Translations under genes and position numbers: made by a program | Notes under the pieces: generated by a model | The model's database searches: none | What the model was told of the DNA's origin: nothing | The model's input: the letters and a program-made list of their open reading frames with translations, nothing else | Part shown: positions 20,391 to 32,000 of the stretch, in pieces | How the letters are laid out: each line of letters begins with the position of its first letter | How positions within the stretch are numbered: the stretch's first letter is position 1 | Source: Coix lacryma-jobi var. lacryma-jobi | Taxonomy: Eukaryota > Streptophyta > Magnoliopsida > Poales > Poaceae | DNA: 64,000 nt | NCBI GenBank assembly: GCA_009763385.1 | Contig: CM019827.1 | Location: 93,780,177 to 93,844,176, forward strand | Direction of reading: 5' to 3'

Positions 20391-23066
20391 TAATTGATGA
20401 CAACTCTACAAAGATATGGAAATTATGCTTATTCCAAGCTAGCACTTCACAAGAATGTAAATTGCTAACTTGGTTTGGATTCATGTTGCTTGCCCAAGCT
20501 ATTTTACCATGTGTAAAGGATTTTGGACAAGTAGCACAAACCCGAATTGGTAGTATTAGCTCCCCCTACATATGTGCTAAAGTGTTTGGAAATGAAACTT
20601 GCACATATGCATAGATATTGAAGTGTGGGAGAGTAATTACTACCAAAATGTGCTAAGGTGTATAAAATAACCTTTGAAGCGTGTTATCGATGAAGTTCAT
20701 AGTTGTACACCTTCCTTAGCACAATGAGTAGCTAGACATCATAAAAACTAGAAAACCCTGTGAGATCAACTTTAAAAGCAAGGGTCTAGTTTTGCATGAA
20801 AAAGCACAAGTCTAGCTATCAACCTATGCATGCTAGTTATCAAATCATCAATTAAACTCTATAACTAGCATACACCACACAAGCATGCATATAATATTTA
20901 AAAGCTTATGCATTGCAAGCAAGCACATGATTATGCACATATCAAATGCAACAACCAAGTTCATGAGCTTGCTCCCCCTACTTGTGTGCTCAAAAAAACA
21001 TTTTTATTTTATCTTTACATTCATTCTCTCCTTTTCATTTTATCTTTGTCTCTCCCCCTTTAATTTTATCTTTGTTACACTTTCTCCCCCTTTGTCATCT
21101 ATTTCCATAAAAGGTTTGCATAAAGGAGGTTCAAATTGTTAAGAGAGAGATGTTTGTTTCATTTCATTTGTGGTTCAACCTAGATCATTTGCATGAAACA
21201 TTCAACACGGTTTGCTCTAGAGTAAGCTTCTTCACACATTTTGCAATGGTTATCTTACTCACATTGGTTAAATGTTCCATTGCTCATTCTCTAGATTAAA
21301 CACTAGGATTGCAAGCCCATAAACATGTTATATGTTACCACTAGATCATGTAAAGCATAGAAGCAATCGTGGCATCATATAAGCATCAAAACATTTGATT
21401 TTCATGGATGCTCCTAGATAGTATCACAAGGATGTCTATATGCTCTAATCAAGTCCTAAGCATAGTATGAATGCATATGACAAACAATGATACCTTGCTA
21501 TCTTGGAGTAGAGGTTAGTCATTTGATTCCAACTCCGAAAATAGCAATGTGAAGTCCATGGTGAAGACCAATAGATACCAATTGATAGACCAAATCTTCA
21601 CCCATTAGATCAAGTGCACTAGCTCAAGGTTGTGGTTGACTTGCTTCTTCATTTGTTCATAGCTTGCTTATGAATACCACTTGAGTTGGTATGATTTGCT
21701 CTTTTATCTTGGGTGTTGCTTGCTTTCTTTGATCAACCCATTTGATTTCTTCAACTAAGCATCTCAAATGTCCCTTTAGATCACCACTTCCATGTTAGCC
21801 TTCCAAGCCATGCTTGGTTAACCTACCAAAGGCGGCAAGCCCCTACAAAAGGGAGAAGTGACCTCTCTCCAAAGAACCATCCTTGATACTCACTTGAATT
21901 GACCTTTGTTTGATTGATCCAATGGTGAACTCATCATGATGAAAGTTTCTTGCATGGTTGCCTGAGTTCAACTCTTCCTTCTTTGAGTCCCTTTTCTTTC
22001 TTCCAAATGATCTTCAATTGATACTAGGACTTGATCTTTCTCTTCATCTTGATGTTGGTCTTGATCACATCTTCGTCATACTTCTAGCTCATCTCAAAAC
22101 CAAACATAGGACCCTCAACCACTTATAAACATGATTCCAACTTGAGGGCCTTTCAATCAAAGTGACTCTAGATCAATCCAACATTTATCACTTTTCTGGC
22201 AGATTCTGTCCTTCTCAAAGAAACATGCATATCTCCCAAGATATAAGTGCAATGACCATGAAATTTGGTGGATATGTGCTTCTCTAAGTGTTCTATCAGC
22301 CATAAAAATTTGAGCTTCATTGGCTTTCTAGATTGCTACCAGATTTCAATTCTTTCCATAGTACTACATGCTGAAAACTGCTGCACTATAGTTGACAAGA
22401 TCTACTCCAAAACCAAAGTACATCTTATCCAATAATCATGAATTTTGCACAGCAACTAATATCATAAGTGTAGAGCATGTGTACCAAATTTCAAGCCAAT
22501 CCAAATAGATTTGATTATTAAAACATGGCTATCATCTCAGCTAGCTCAGATTTCAGATTTTGGACAGCTTTGAGTAATTGAGCTATACTCTACCAATTTG
22601 AATCAAACTTGAGATAAACTTGCTTGAACATCAACACAAGACATATATCCATGCAAATCCACTTACTAAAGGTCATCTTGTGAACATATCCAATCAAACT
22701 AACTCAAACTTGATCACTAAGCAATTTATCCTTTCAATCATCTTATAGCAAGCAACATATGCATATATATCCAATTCAATCAACTCATATGCATCTAAAA
22801 GAACATGATCAACTAGAGATATACCTTAGTAGCTCATGATCATCAAATAGCAAGCTTCTTCATCTATCATTTGCAAGCCTTCAAATATTTCGAATCAACC
22901 ACCACAACTTGATCTTTTGCACTTGTATGTTTTGCACTTGGACTTCACTCTTTTGTCTTGGCATTGGGTTTGGATAGCACTAAGCTTCATTACTTGACTC
23001 AATCATATAATGAACAATATGGAATTAATTGAATCAAGTCTCCAATGCCATGGTACCTACACACAT
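20391..23066 (-). other. Non-coding interior of the TR-GAG element
   Basis: About 2.7 kb of AT-rich sequence without a long open frame or a recognisable pol domain on either strand. In an autonomous copia element this stretch would hold protease, integrase, RT and RNase H. Confidence 0.7.
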
Positions 23067-24810
23067 TCATCCACTTTTTGATGGTACCCAAACTAGTTTG
23101 GGTCCTCTCAAGTTAGGAGCAACATACTTATGCATTGCCTTAGTATGGATAGCGGGATGTTTTGCAATAGCAACCAAAGAGGTACCATTTTCATCCTTTC
23201 TAAGCACATTAACATTATCAATTGAAATCGGCTTAGAAGTCATACCTAGGGGACATGAATTAGCCATGTGTCCCCTTTCCCGACATGAGTAGCAAATTCT
23301 CTTTGATTGAGCCTTCTCTTCCTTGCTCAAATGTTGCTTCTCAATGCCTTGCTTCTTCTTGTTTGCTTGAGCCTTCTCCTCAAGATTGTTTGGACAACCC
23401 GAAGCTAGGTGGCCCAATTCATCACAACTATAGCACATGACTTGGGCGAGGTCTTGTGTTAGTCTTGATCTTCTACCTCCCCTTCTTGTCTTCTTTCCCA
23501 TATCACCATCTTCATGGTTGATTTTTCTTTGCACTTGGGGCTTCTTCTTGTTGGGGCAAGCATTTGCAAGATGTCTCATCTCATGGCACCGATAGCACAT
23601 GAAATGAGATAGTTTTTCTTGTTCTTGCTTCTTCATTTCTCTTTCATATCTTCTCTTGCCCCATCTCTTGCCTTTGACATTGCTTTTGTTAAAGCCAATG
23701 CCACTCTTGTCACCATAGCTTCTTTGATTTTTCATCATGTGCTCATGGGTGACCTTTGATCTACACCACCTCTCTAACTTGTTGCTCAAGTTCTTCACTT
23801 CACTTTTGAGCTCATTGTTCTCCTTCAAAATGTTAGTCTCACAAGACAAGGAAGTGGAACAAGCATCTATATGTGAAGAACATGGCATAGATAATAAATC
23901 ATTACAAGAGGTGGATACATGCTTCTTCTCTACATCACATGGGTTAGCACAAATATGTGATTGATCATTTGACCCAAATGATGAGCTCTCACTAGTTTTA
24001 GTTTCTACATTAGAAAGCTTCTTAGTGAGAAAAGCATGGTCTTGTACCAAGTTGTCATGAGCAACACTAAGTTCCTCATGAGTCAATTTAAGCTCATCAT
24101 GTGAACAAATAGTAACATAAAGTAGATGCTTTTGTTGTTCACATGCATTCTTTAGAAATGAGTTTTTTTTCCAATTTTGCATTTTTAGACATCTCATTTT
24201 CTAAAGCTTTGGTGAGTCTACATACAAGCTCTACATTTGGATCATCACAATCAACTACCACATTTGCAAATGATACCTTGGTGTCACCGTGTGACATGAA
24301 GCAATGTGGTGTAGAGGAAGAGCTTGTGGAGACATCACTCTCATAGCCATCATCCTTGTCAAGTGATCTTGTGGATTGATCATCATCTTCATCACTTGAC
24401 CATGAGGTGGAGCAATCTTCCACAACCGCCATGTTGTGGTCATGCTCAACATCCTCATGTGCCTCCTTCTCGGGCTCACTAACATCATCATCATTTGGAT
24501 CACTCCCATACTTGTCATTTAGGTACTTCCACATGTTATGGGAGGACTCCATATCCATGATCTCACTAAAGATATCATCATGCAAAGATCTAAAAATGAT
24601 GTTAGTAGCTTGGCACTCGAGATCTAGGCATTTCTCTTGTGCTTGAGTTAGATTCTTTTCATCCAACACATGAGAAAAGCCTACATCTACGATCCACCAC
24701 ATTTGAGGGCAAATAAACTTGAAATTACACATCATCCAAGTTTTCCATCGTGTAAAGTGAGTGCCATCAAAAATGTGTGGACAATCAATGCCTAGCCCGT
24801 AAGTCGCCAT
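23067..24810 (-). pseudogene. gag of the TR-GAG element (copia-type, three zinc knuckles)
   Basis: The start ATG (24810) opens MATYGLGIDCPHIFDGTHF and continues with a UBN2/Retrotran_gag_2-like capsid part (about residues 1-115, including MWKYLNDKYGSD), then an acidic Ser-rich linker. That frame stops at 24139. The adjoining frame (from 24197) carries a coiled-coil-like part, a basic region and three CCHC knuckles: CYRCHEMRHLANAC, CYSCDELGHLASGC and CYSCRERGHMANSC. The two frames overlap at an eight-A run (- strand, about 24162-24169), so a one-base slip separates them. It may be a mutation or a programmed shift; I favour mutation. It would package RNA in the cytoplasm. Confidence 0.8.
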
Positions 24811-24839
24811 CCTCTCGGGTCGGTAAAGACCACAAATGA

Positions 24840-24858
24840 GAGACCTAGCTCTGATACC
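24840..24858 (-). other. PBS of the TR-GAG element
   Basis: On the - strand TGGTATCAGAGCTAGGTCT begins two or three bases after the 5' LTR. TGGTATCAGAGC is the standard initiator tRNA-Met site of plant copia elements, and it fixes the direction of the whole element. Confidence 0.85.
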
Positions 24859-26144
24859 ACTTGAAGGGTCGAGATGGCGGACTAGAGCGGGGGGTGAATA
24901 GTCCTTTTAAAATTAAACTTAATCGGAGTGGCTAACCGAAACAAATGCGGAATTAAAACTATCGGTCTAGCCAAGACTACACCCCTCTACCTATACTCTA
25001 TGACACCTTACAAAAGATCCTAATCAAAGAAAATAAGGTGTCGGGCTAGCTAGAGCTCACCTAACTAATTCTAGAAGCAAGGTCACACAAGCCTATGCAA
25101 CTAGTACTTCAAGCACGAGGGAGCTCCTATGCAATCTAGCAAGCAAAGCACAAAGCCTAAGCTCACTAGCAATGCTCAATAACAAGGCTACACAAGCCAA
25201 ATTAGAGAGCTCAACTTAGCTACACAAACTAAGCAGCTAAACACTAGCACAAGAGATAGTATTGCAATACAAGCTAGTGCAAACACCAGGCAGTCAGTAC
25301 TACCGGGCTTATAGACCGGTACTACCGACACCGGTACTACCGGGCTTCTAGGTCGGTACTACCGAGCACCTGCAGGGAGCTACGAAATCGAAGGGGATGA
25401 GATGCAATCTCAGATCTAGCAATTACCCCACTTCCCTAGATGATGTAGATGACGAATGTAGCTTCCCCGCGTCTTAATTCCTTGCCAAAAGGTAGATCGA
25501 GTCTTCCCAACCTAAGATAGAGTGAAGGAGGGAGGAAGAACACGAAGAACACAAACAAGCGTAATATGCAAAGAACAAAGAACAATAAGAGCAACAAGAG
25601 ACAGGGACACAAGATTTTATCCCGAGGTTCACTTGGTTGCCTCCAAGCTAGTCCCCGTTGAAGCAAGCCCAAGGTTGCCGCCGATCCTCTCGCTAGTGGT
25701 GACACTAAGCCAACCTCTCCACGATGGAGTGCTCACCAAGAGCTCTAGCTTTCGATCCGACCGGACCACTTGGCGCTCTTCACGCCTCTTCTCCACTAGA
25801 GTTACTCTTCGCGATCTCCCACCGGGCGAGCACAATGCCCCTCACAAAGCTTCTCCGGAGCCACGCACAATCTTCACGCGGGCTTCACGACGGAGACAAG
25901 CACCAAGCCGTCTAGGAGGTGGCAACCTCCAAGAGTAATAAGCACCACCGGCTTGCAACTCGAACACCTAGTGCCACTCGATGCTATCTCTCAAAGCAAC
26001 GCACTAGGATCGCTCTCTCACACAATCGGATAAGCACTAAAGCATATGTGTGTTAGAGGGGTCGCTAGCACATCCACACAAACCACCAAGACTATGGAGT
26101 GCTTAGCCAACTTGACCAACCAGCCCAAGGCCGGATACCACGAC

Positions 26145-26152
26145 TATATATA
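26145..26152 (-). promoter_or_regulatory. Candidate LTR TATA box
   Basis: GGGGCTATATATAGTC on the - strand lies in the middle of the 5' LTR, upstream of gag. The same sequence is at 18859-18866 in the 3' LTR. Confidence 0.45.
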
Positions 26153-26198
26153 GCCCCAAGGGCCAACTAGCCGTTATGCCCCTTCACTGGGCATTCTG

Positions 26199-26851
26199 CG
26201 CTACGGTCGGTAGTACCGACCTCCCTGGGGCGGTAGTACCAACTATGTCAGATCTAGCCATTACACATGACGCGTTGACCAAACGAACAACCGACCCCTG
26301 GTCGGTACCACCGACGGTCGGTAGTACCGGCCCTATGGCGGTACTACCGACAAGTCAACCTGGAACTACACAGAGAGCTCCCAGACTTCCTCCCGACCTC
26401 GGTACCACCGATGGTCGGTAGTACCAGCCCTATGGCGGTACTACCGACAGGCCAAACTGGGGACTACACAGAGAGCCCCGAACTCCTTCGCCTTCGGAAC
26501 TTCCAACGGTCGGTAGTACCGGCCCTATGGCAGTACTACCGACAGGCCAACATTGGATCTACACAGAGAGCATCCAAACTCCTCCAGACCTCGGTATATC
26601 AACGGTCGGTAGTACCGGCCCTATGGCGGTACTACCGGCAGGCCAAACTCATCTCAACACAGAGAGCCTGCGAAAACCCTTCAGGACCACGGTACCACCT
26701 ACCCTCTGGTCGGTACCACCAAGGGTCGGTACAACCGACCCTATGGCGGTACAACCACCAGGTCATTTCAGACTCAACACAGAGAGCATTGCACGCAGCA
26801 CCTTTGGGCGGTACTACCGACCCCCCTGGGCGGTACTACCGACCACACTCA
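26199..26851. repeat. Palindrome array in the 5' LTR of the TR-GAG element
   Basis: This is the counterpart of 18913-19565, with the same order of CCCTATGGCGGTAC units and only scattered base differences. It shows the array already existed when the element inserted. Confidence 0.75.
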
Positions 26852-27665
26852 GAAAACTTCATTTTCTTCTCTGTGTTGATCCAAATCAACTCTAACAACT
26901 TCTCCTTTGCAAATGTGCCAACACCACTAAGTGTACATTATCATGTGCATGTGTGTTAGCATTTTCACAATCATTTTCAAAGAATTTTCTCTTTCACTCA
27001 TTACGCCACTCGATCTTAGCAACATCGCAAAGTTAGATCGCTCAAGTGGCACTAGATGACCGATATGCAAACAAGTTTGCTCCTCTTGATAGTACGGCCA
27101 TCTTTCCTAAACCCGGTCATAATCTTTTCTACACACCTATGACCGGTGAAATGAAATGCCCTATAAGTATACCTTTGCCTTGCGCATTCCATTCCATCTC
27201 CTTCGGTGTTGATGCAACACATGCACCAACCTATCATCAAATGATATGATCCACTTCATATCATCACATGGCCTCCATGGTCCATCGATCTTGACATCAC
27301 TTGCTCTTCACCATCGCTTTGGTCCTTCGGCGCCAAGTCTTGCTTAAGCCTCCCGACACTCGGTACCAACGGCTTCAAAGCCTCCAACTTGCCCTTCACC
27401 TTCGCAACCGGATCATCAAGCCAAGTCTTGCCTTGATCTTCACCATCTTAGCCACATGACCACATGTCATGTTTCATGTGCATTAAGCTCCTTCTTCACA
27501 TGTGTGAGCCTTGCAACATATTCCAAGCCATTTCACCTTTATGGCATATGTTGCTCACACATGATGTACATGTGGACTAATCACCTGTGTATCTCACATA
27601 AACACCATTAGTCCACCTAAAGTTGTCACTCAATTACCAAAACCAAACTAGGACCTTTCACTAGC

Positions 27666-28812
27666 TATGGCTGTTGACTATGCGCTAGCCTGCACTCCTC
27701 CCTCTGCCACTGACACTGTGACCCCCACGTGTCAGTTGAACACCTCCTATGCCCTGCTCTTCCCTTCTCGCTGACGCTGGTTCTCACCCATCAGTCCAAT
27801 TGTCCACCTCGAGTCCAAGCCAGACTCGGCCACAGATCCCCTTCCTGATTCGCCATGGCCTTTTTGCACCCTCTCCAAACCTAGCCCCCCATAAATATTG
27901 AAGTCTTGTTCCCTTTCTCAAACTCAAGAGCAAGCCGTCTCGTGCCCTGGTTGCTCTACTCGCCGAGTTTCCGATCTCGCCAAAAACTGCCGCCGTCGAT
28001 TTCGTCGAGTCGCTACTTCACAGCCACCATAAACCCTACTCCGAGCTTCCTTAGAATGTGAGCAAGCTCCTAGTTCTTTTTTCCCTCTCTTTTCCTCTTT
28101 GTTTTGGTTAACCCGTGCTCGCTGGTGTTCATAGCCGCCCTCGGCCATCTGCCGCCTTTAGTCGCTCCTCCACGTCACTTTTTCCCTAGGTAAGATTTAT
28201 GTGAGCTCCTCAACCTTCCTATGCCTCTCCTGTGTGAAACTGAGGACCCTAGATCCTATTTCGATTGCACCGTCCAACTCCGGCCATGTTCGCCATCATT
28301 GTCTTCTTCCCAGTAAGCCCTTTCTCTCTCCCTCTGAACTAATCTGGGCCATCCATCGCCGATCCAACGGTCCAGATTACCCCATACCCCTTCGGTTCCC
28401 TTTTTTAAAGAGCCCCTCAAGTTATTACAACCCCCCATCATTCTCCGAGTTCAAATCCGATTTCATTTTATTTAGCTTCAAATTTGAATTTCAATCTATT
28501 TATAGTTTTGCCACTGCATTCAAATGGTTATAAAATCTCCATTTTAACTATGTTTTGATCCATTCAAGTTGTGTTACATTCGTATCAATGAGATCTATCT
28601 ATCTATGCTACTGTTCAACATGTTTTCAACTTTTCAAAAATAAATTTAGTTTTGCTCTTTTATTTAATAAAGAAAACCTTGTTTAACTCATAACTTTCAC
28701 ATTTTAACTTTGATTCTCGTGATCTTCACGTCTTTGTGTTCATAGTGAAATGTAGATTCATTTTAAAAAAATCATCTTGTATTTTATGCTTTTGGTATAC
28801 TATTTGTAATAA
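27666..28812 (+). repeat. LTR-like fragment resumed after the TR-GAG element
   Basis: This continues the TGTAACACCC fragment. It is CT-rich, with a TATA-like CATAAATATTG near 27890, then AT-rich DNA up to the Harbinger-type element. No protein domain is visible, and I cannot fix the end of the LTR. Confidence 0.4.
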
Positions 28813-29733
28813 GGCCAGTCTCAATGGCTAGTTTCATCTCCCTATTACCAAGATATGAAACATTGATATGAAATAGATCTCTCTCAAAGTGCAAAGTTTC
28901 ATGGGGGAGTTTCACATTATATTTTACTATTTTATAGTACACCTATACCTATTCTCTCTCTTCCCTTCCCTGCTTCCTCTTCCGTGTTCCCTCTCCATCC
29001 CCGCATCCCCGCAGAGCAGAGCACTACTACTCCAACGACATTGCAGAGCACTACTACTCCAGTGACTTTGCGTGCTCGCGACTTGCCCGCGACCGACGGC
29101 CCCATCCACGGCGGAGGCGGCCGCGCTCGCACCCGGCGGGCTCGGCTCGCTCGGCGGCCAGAGAAGCAGCACCCGCGTCCGGTGGAGGAGCGTCGTCCGC
29201 GGCGGAGGTGGCCGCGCTCGCACCCGGCGGGCTCGGCTCACGCGGCGGCCGGAGAAGCAACGCCCGTGTCCGGTGGAGGAGCGTCGTCCGCGGCCGCGCT
29301 CGTGCATGGAGGCACCCCGTCCGCGGCGGAGACGGCGGCATTCGCGGCTGGCGGGCTCGGCTCACGCGGCGGAGGTGGGCGCGCTCGCATTCGGCGGGCT
29401 CGGCTCGCACGGCGGCCGGAGAAGGAGCGCCCGCGTCCGGTGGAGGAGCGCCCGTGCCCGTGGCCGGAGACGGCGCTCGCCCGCGTTCGGTGGAGGAGCG
29501 CTTGCGCCCGCGGCCGGAGACGACACCGTGCCCTCCCGATGAAATGCCGGAGCCCCTCAACGCGGGTTTCGTTCTAGTTTCACGGTGTTGGAAACGTCGC
29601 CCAGGTTGTGTCATGGGGATGAAATGAATCTCTTCTCTCTCCTCAGAGTTTCATGCAAAAAGTGAAATTCTGCTGATGTGGCAGTCTATTTAATGTGCAT
29701 GACACCCCCATGAAACCCCCATTGAGACTGGCC
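28813..29733. mobile_element. 921-bp PIF/Harbinger-type element with GC-rich cargo
   Basis: TAA flanks both ends (28810-28812 and 29734-29736). The terminal inverted repeats are GGCCAGTCTCAATGG and CCATTGAGACTGGCC, a perfect 15-base match. The outer ~150 bases on each side are typical MITE sequence (GGGGGAGTTTCAC, GAAACCCCCATTGAG). The middle 600 bases are far more GC-rich and internally repeated. No transposase is present, so it depends on another element. Confidence 0.85.
29090..29540. repeat. GC-rich tandem repeats inside the Harbinger-type element
   Basis: Units built on GGCGGGCTCGGCTC and CGTCCGGTGGAGGAGCG recur about five times. All three + strand frames stay open across part of it, which is expected of stop-poor GC-rich repeats and is not evidence for a protein. 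Confidence 0.7.
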
Positions 29734-29736
29734 TAA

Positions 29737-29940
29737 TAGTCTTGTTTGCTTGTGCGATTACTGTTGGATTTGTTTCTTGATGTGGTGATCGAGTATAGAT
29801 GGCTCAACCAAACAGGCCCTGAATTTCACAAGAACCAGCATCCCCCTTCCCCTCACCCCCAAACACAGTTCACAATACTGCAAGCATGTCAATTTATTTT
29901 TGTTTTAGCAAGGAATGATTGTTTCTTTTCTGAAGGAGAT
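29737..29940. other. Short host stretch before the TRIM
   Basis: No gene or bounded repeat is recognised in this stretch. Confidence 0.4.
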
Positions 29941-30619
29941 TGTTAGGTTTAGTCCCACATCGGTAATTGATGGTGGAGGAGCACAACATATAAGACGGGG
30001 GCAACCCTCACCTATAAGGCTAGTCTTTTGGGTTGAGTTAGGCCCAAGGCCTTATATGTTGTGGGCTCCGGTGGACCTGGGCTCGAGGGGCGCCGGCTCG
30101 TGGGTATAGCAAGCTGGGCCAAATTCCGCTGCGCACTCTGACAAGTGGTATCGGAGCCCATGGTAGGTAAAAAACCTAAAAAATCTCAACGGCCTGGGGG
30201 AGTCCGTTAACGTCTCGGAGGTCACATGTGGTGTGTGATATGGGCGTTGGACTCGGAGCTGGAGATCACACATGATAAGGGGGAGTCCGTTAAGCTCTCA
30301 GAGGTCACATGTGGTGTGTGATATGGAGCGTTGGACTCAGGACCTAGAGAACTTCTGGAGATTGCAGGAGGTGTGTGATGTGAAGAGTTTGGGTCCGATG
30401 TGTGACAGGGGAAGATTGTTAGGTTTAGTCCCACAGCGGTAATTGATGGTGGGGGAGCACAACATATAAGACGGGGGCAGCCCTCACCTATCAGACTAGT
30501 CTTTTGGGTTGAGTTAGGCCCAAGGCCTTATATGTTGTGGGCTCCGGTGGACCTAGGCTCGAGGGGCACCGGCTCGTGGGTATAGCAAGCTGGGCCAAAT
30601 TCCGCTACGCACTCTGACA
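29941..30619 (+). mobile_element. TRIM: 679-bp miniature LTR retrotransposon
   Basis: Two 203-bp LTRs (29941-30143 and 30417-30619) start TGTTAGGTTTAGTCCCACA and end CGCACTCTGACA, differing at about eight positions. Directly inside lie a PBS (TGGTATCGGAGC, one mismatch to the initiator tRNA-Met site) and, before the right LTR, the purine tract AGGGGAAGAT. The 273-bp interior has no gene. This is the full signature of a TRIM. No matching 5-bp target duplication was found (GAGAT against TAAGG). Confidence 0.9.
30190..30341 (+). repeat. Internal direct duplication in the TRIM
   Basis: The segment GGGGGAGTCCGTTAA...GAGGTCACATGTGGTGTGTG occurs twice (about 30195-30253 and 30280-30340), followed each time by GATATGG and CGTTGGACTC. 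Confidence 0.7.
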
Positions 30620-30903
30620 TAAGGTAATCTCTGTGTTTGTGCAAGCGCGTGTATGTGAAAGCTGAGATGCATACAAGACCTATGTAAAATGTCACTATGA
30701 GAAGGCCTAATCTGAAAGAGGGGGAAATCAGTAGCTGTAATTAAAAGCAGGAGACCTAGAGTTGAAGGCTTAATTGTTGTGCTTGACCAGGTTGACCCCT
30801 CCACTCTTGCACCCAAGAAGAACAAAGAATATAACAACGGTCGGCCAACGTACACGAGCCCAGCAGGAGCACGGAAACCCCACCAGCTTAGGTGATATCT
30901 CCA
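30620..30903. other. Spacer, nothing recognised
   Basis: No gene or complete repeat is seen between the TRIM and the next LTR-like start. Confidence 0.4.
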
Positions 30904-31118
30904 TACGTGTCACACTCTAAAATTTGCATTTCTTAAATTAGAGTTAAAATGATATACTTGTGAATTTTTGTGTTCATGGAACATAGGGAAATAAAAAATT
31001 TCTCTAAATTAAAACTTAACCTAGGGTTTAGCAACATGTTTGTGCATTCATGTTGGAGCATTTGAGTTTTTGTGATGTGTGGTTTTGGCTAAAATTCAAA
31101 TTGAGTTCAAAATGGTTT
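30904..31118 (+). repeat. LTR-like fragment starting TGTCACACTC, cut by the CACTA element
   Basis: The first ~200 bases resemble the fragment at 17187 (TCTAAAATTTG, GCAACATG, TTTTTGTG and other shared words) but are diverged. It stops at the CACTA terminus and presumably resumes beyond the window. Confidence 0.45.
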
Positions 31119-31273
31119 CACTACTGCACAAGGCTTAACCGCAGCGGGCCTTTTGGCTTTACTGCAGCGGGCAACAGCGTCCGCTGCGGTGCTAAGGCCA
31201 CGGTTAATCGTGGCCATTACCGCAGCGGACGCAGTTGCCCGCTGCGGTAAAAGTCTTAACCGCAGTGGGCAAC
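31119..31273. mobile_element. CACTA (En/Spm) transposon end, interrupted
   Basis: The terminus reads CACTACTGCACAAGG and is followed by clustered subterminal words on both strands (ACCGCAGCGG, CCGCTGCGGT, TTGCCCGCTGCGG). This is the arrangement that CACTA transposases bind. Element F cuts it at 31274, and the remainder must lie beyond the window end. Confidence 0.75.
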
Positions 31274-32000
31274 TGTTGACACAAAATGTGACACCTCGCA
31301 CCAAGCACACAGCAAGCTGAAAAGCTGGCTTCAATCGAGTGCCCGGAGTATGTTGATTCCGGAAACGTGCCAGTCGGTTTGACCTGAAAACCAACAAGGG
31401 ATAAAAACGTGAGAATACCTCTGGAACATGCCGGGTGAGACCAGACAGTTCCATATGTACGGCTTTGAAAGCCAATCACGACGGCACACAGCTATAGAAG
31501 CTGTCTGTCAAAGCATGTTTGTAAAGTCATTCGGCAAGTATGAAAGCAGAGTATGTAAAGCATATTAACTGCCGAATGCATATGTAAGGAGAGACATGCT
31601 TGAACAAATTGAGGATATTATAAACAGGTAACTTGCAAAAATAGATCTATTCAAATAACACATGTATAGGCTAATCCAACTAATCTGCCGCACGTTTAGT
31701 CTTCATAAACCCGTCAGGCATAAACTCAAGCAAAGCTAATCCACCGCATGATACCACTTGCTATAAGTCTACACCACTTCTTATAATTAGATTAATCCAC
31801 CGCATGATACAATCTAATTATAACAAGCTAAAAGCATGCATATACCTGAACAGATCTATAAAAGCTCGTTACTCATGTAAGCATAACCAAAATCGGCAAA
31901 CCAACCGAATTGGGGTCCATGAAGAAGGAACAAACAAGCAAGCACGATCAAACTAATCTAAAACCTCCATCTGCCGCACGATACCTAGTTTTATCAAAGC

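Larger units (their letters stand above)
17578..27660 (-). mobile_element. Complete TR-GAG type non-autonomous LTR retrotransposon
   Basis: The two LTRs are 17578-20374 and 24862-27660 (2,797 and 2,799 bp). The target duplication CTAGC is intact on both sides (17573-17577 and 27661-27665). The PBS TGGTATCAGAGC, complementary to initiator tRNA-Met, reads on the - strand at 24858-24847 beside the right LTR, so the element runs right to left. The polypurine tract is at 20390-20375. The 4.5-kb interior encodes only a copia-like Gag (23067-24810); no protease, integrase, RT or RNase H motif was found. Elements with LTRs, PBS, PPT and gag alone are called TR-GAG and depend on a partner's pol. Confidence 0.85.
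24862..27660 (-). repeat. 5' LTR of the TR-GAG element
   Basis: Read on the - strand it runs from TGAAAGGTCCTAG at 27660 to CCCTTCA at 24862. It carries the same palindrome array (about 26199-26851) and a TATATATA promoter candidate at 26152-26145. Confidence 0.85.

Noticed and set aside
26411..26959. Open frame of 182 aa over the palindrome array
   Set aside because: The repeat units lack stops in this frame. It is the reverse of the element's direction and resembles no protein.
28984..29627. Several overlapping open frames in the GC-rich block
   Set aside because: All frames are open because repeated GC-rich units lack stops. There is no start context or recognisable domain, and the block lies inside a transposon.
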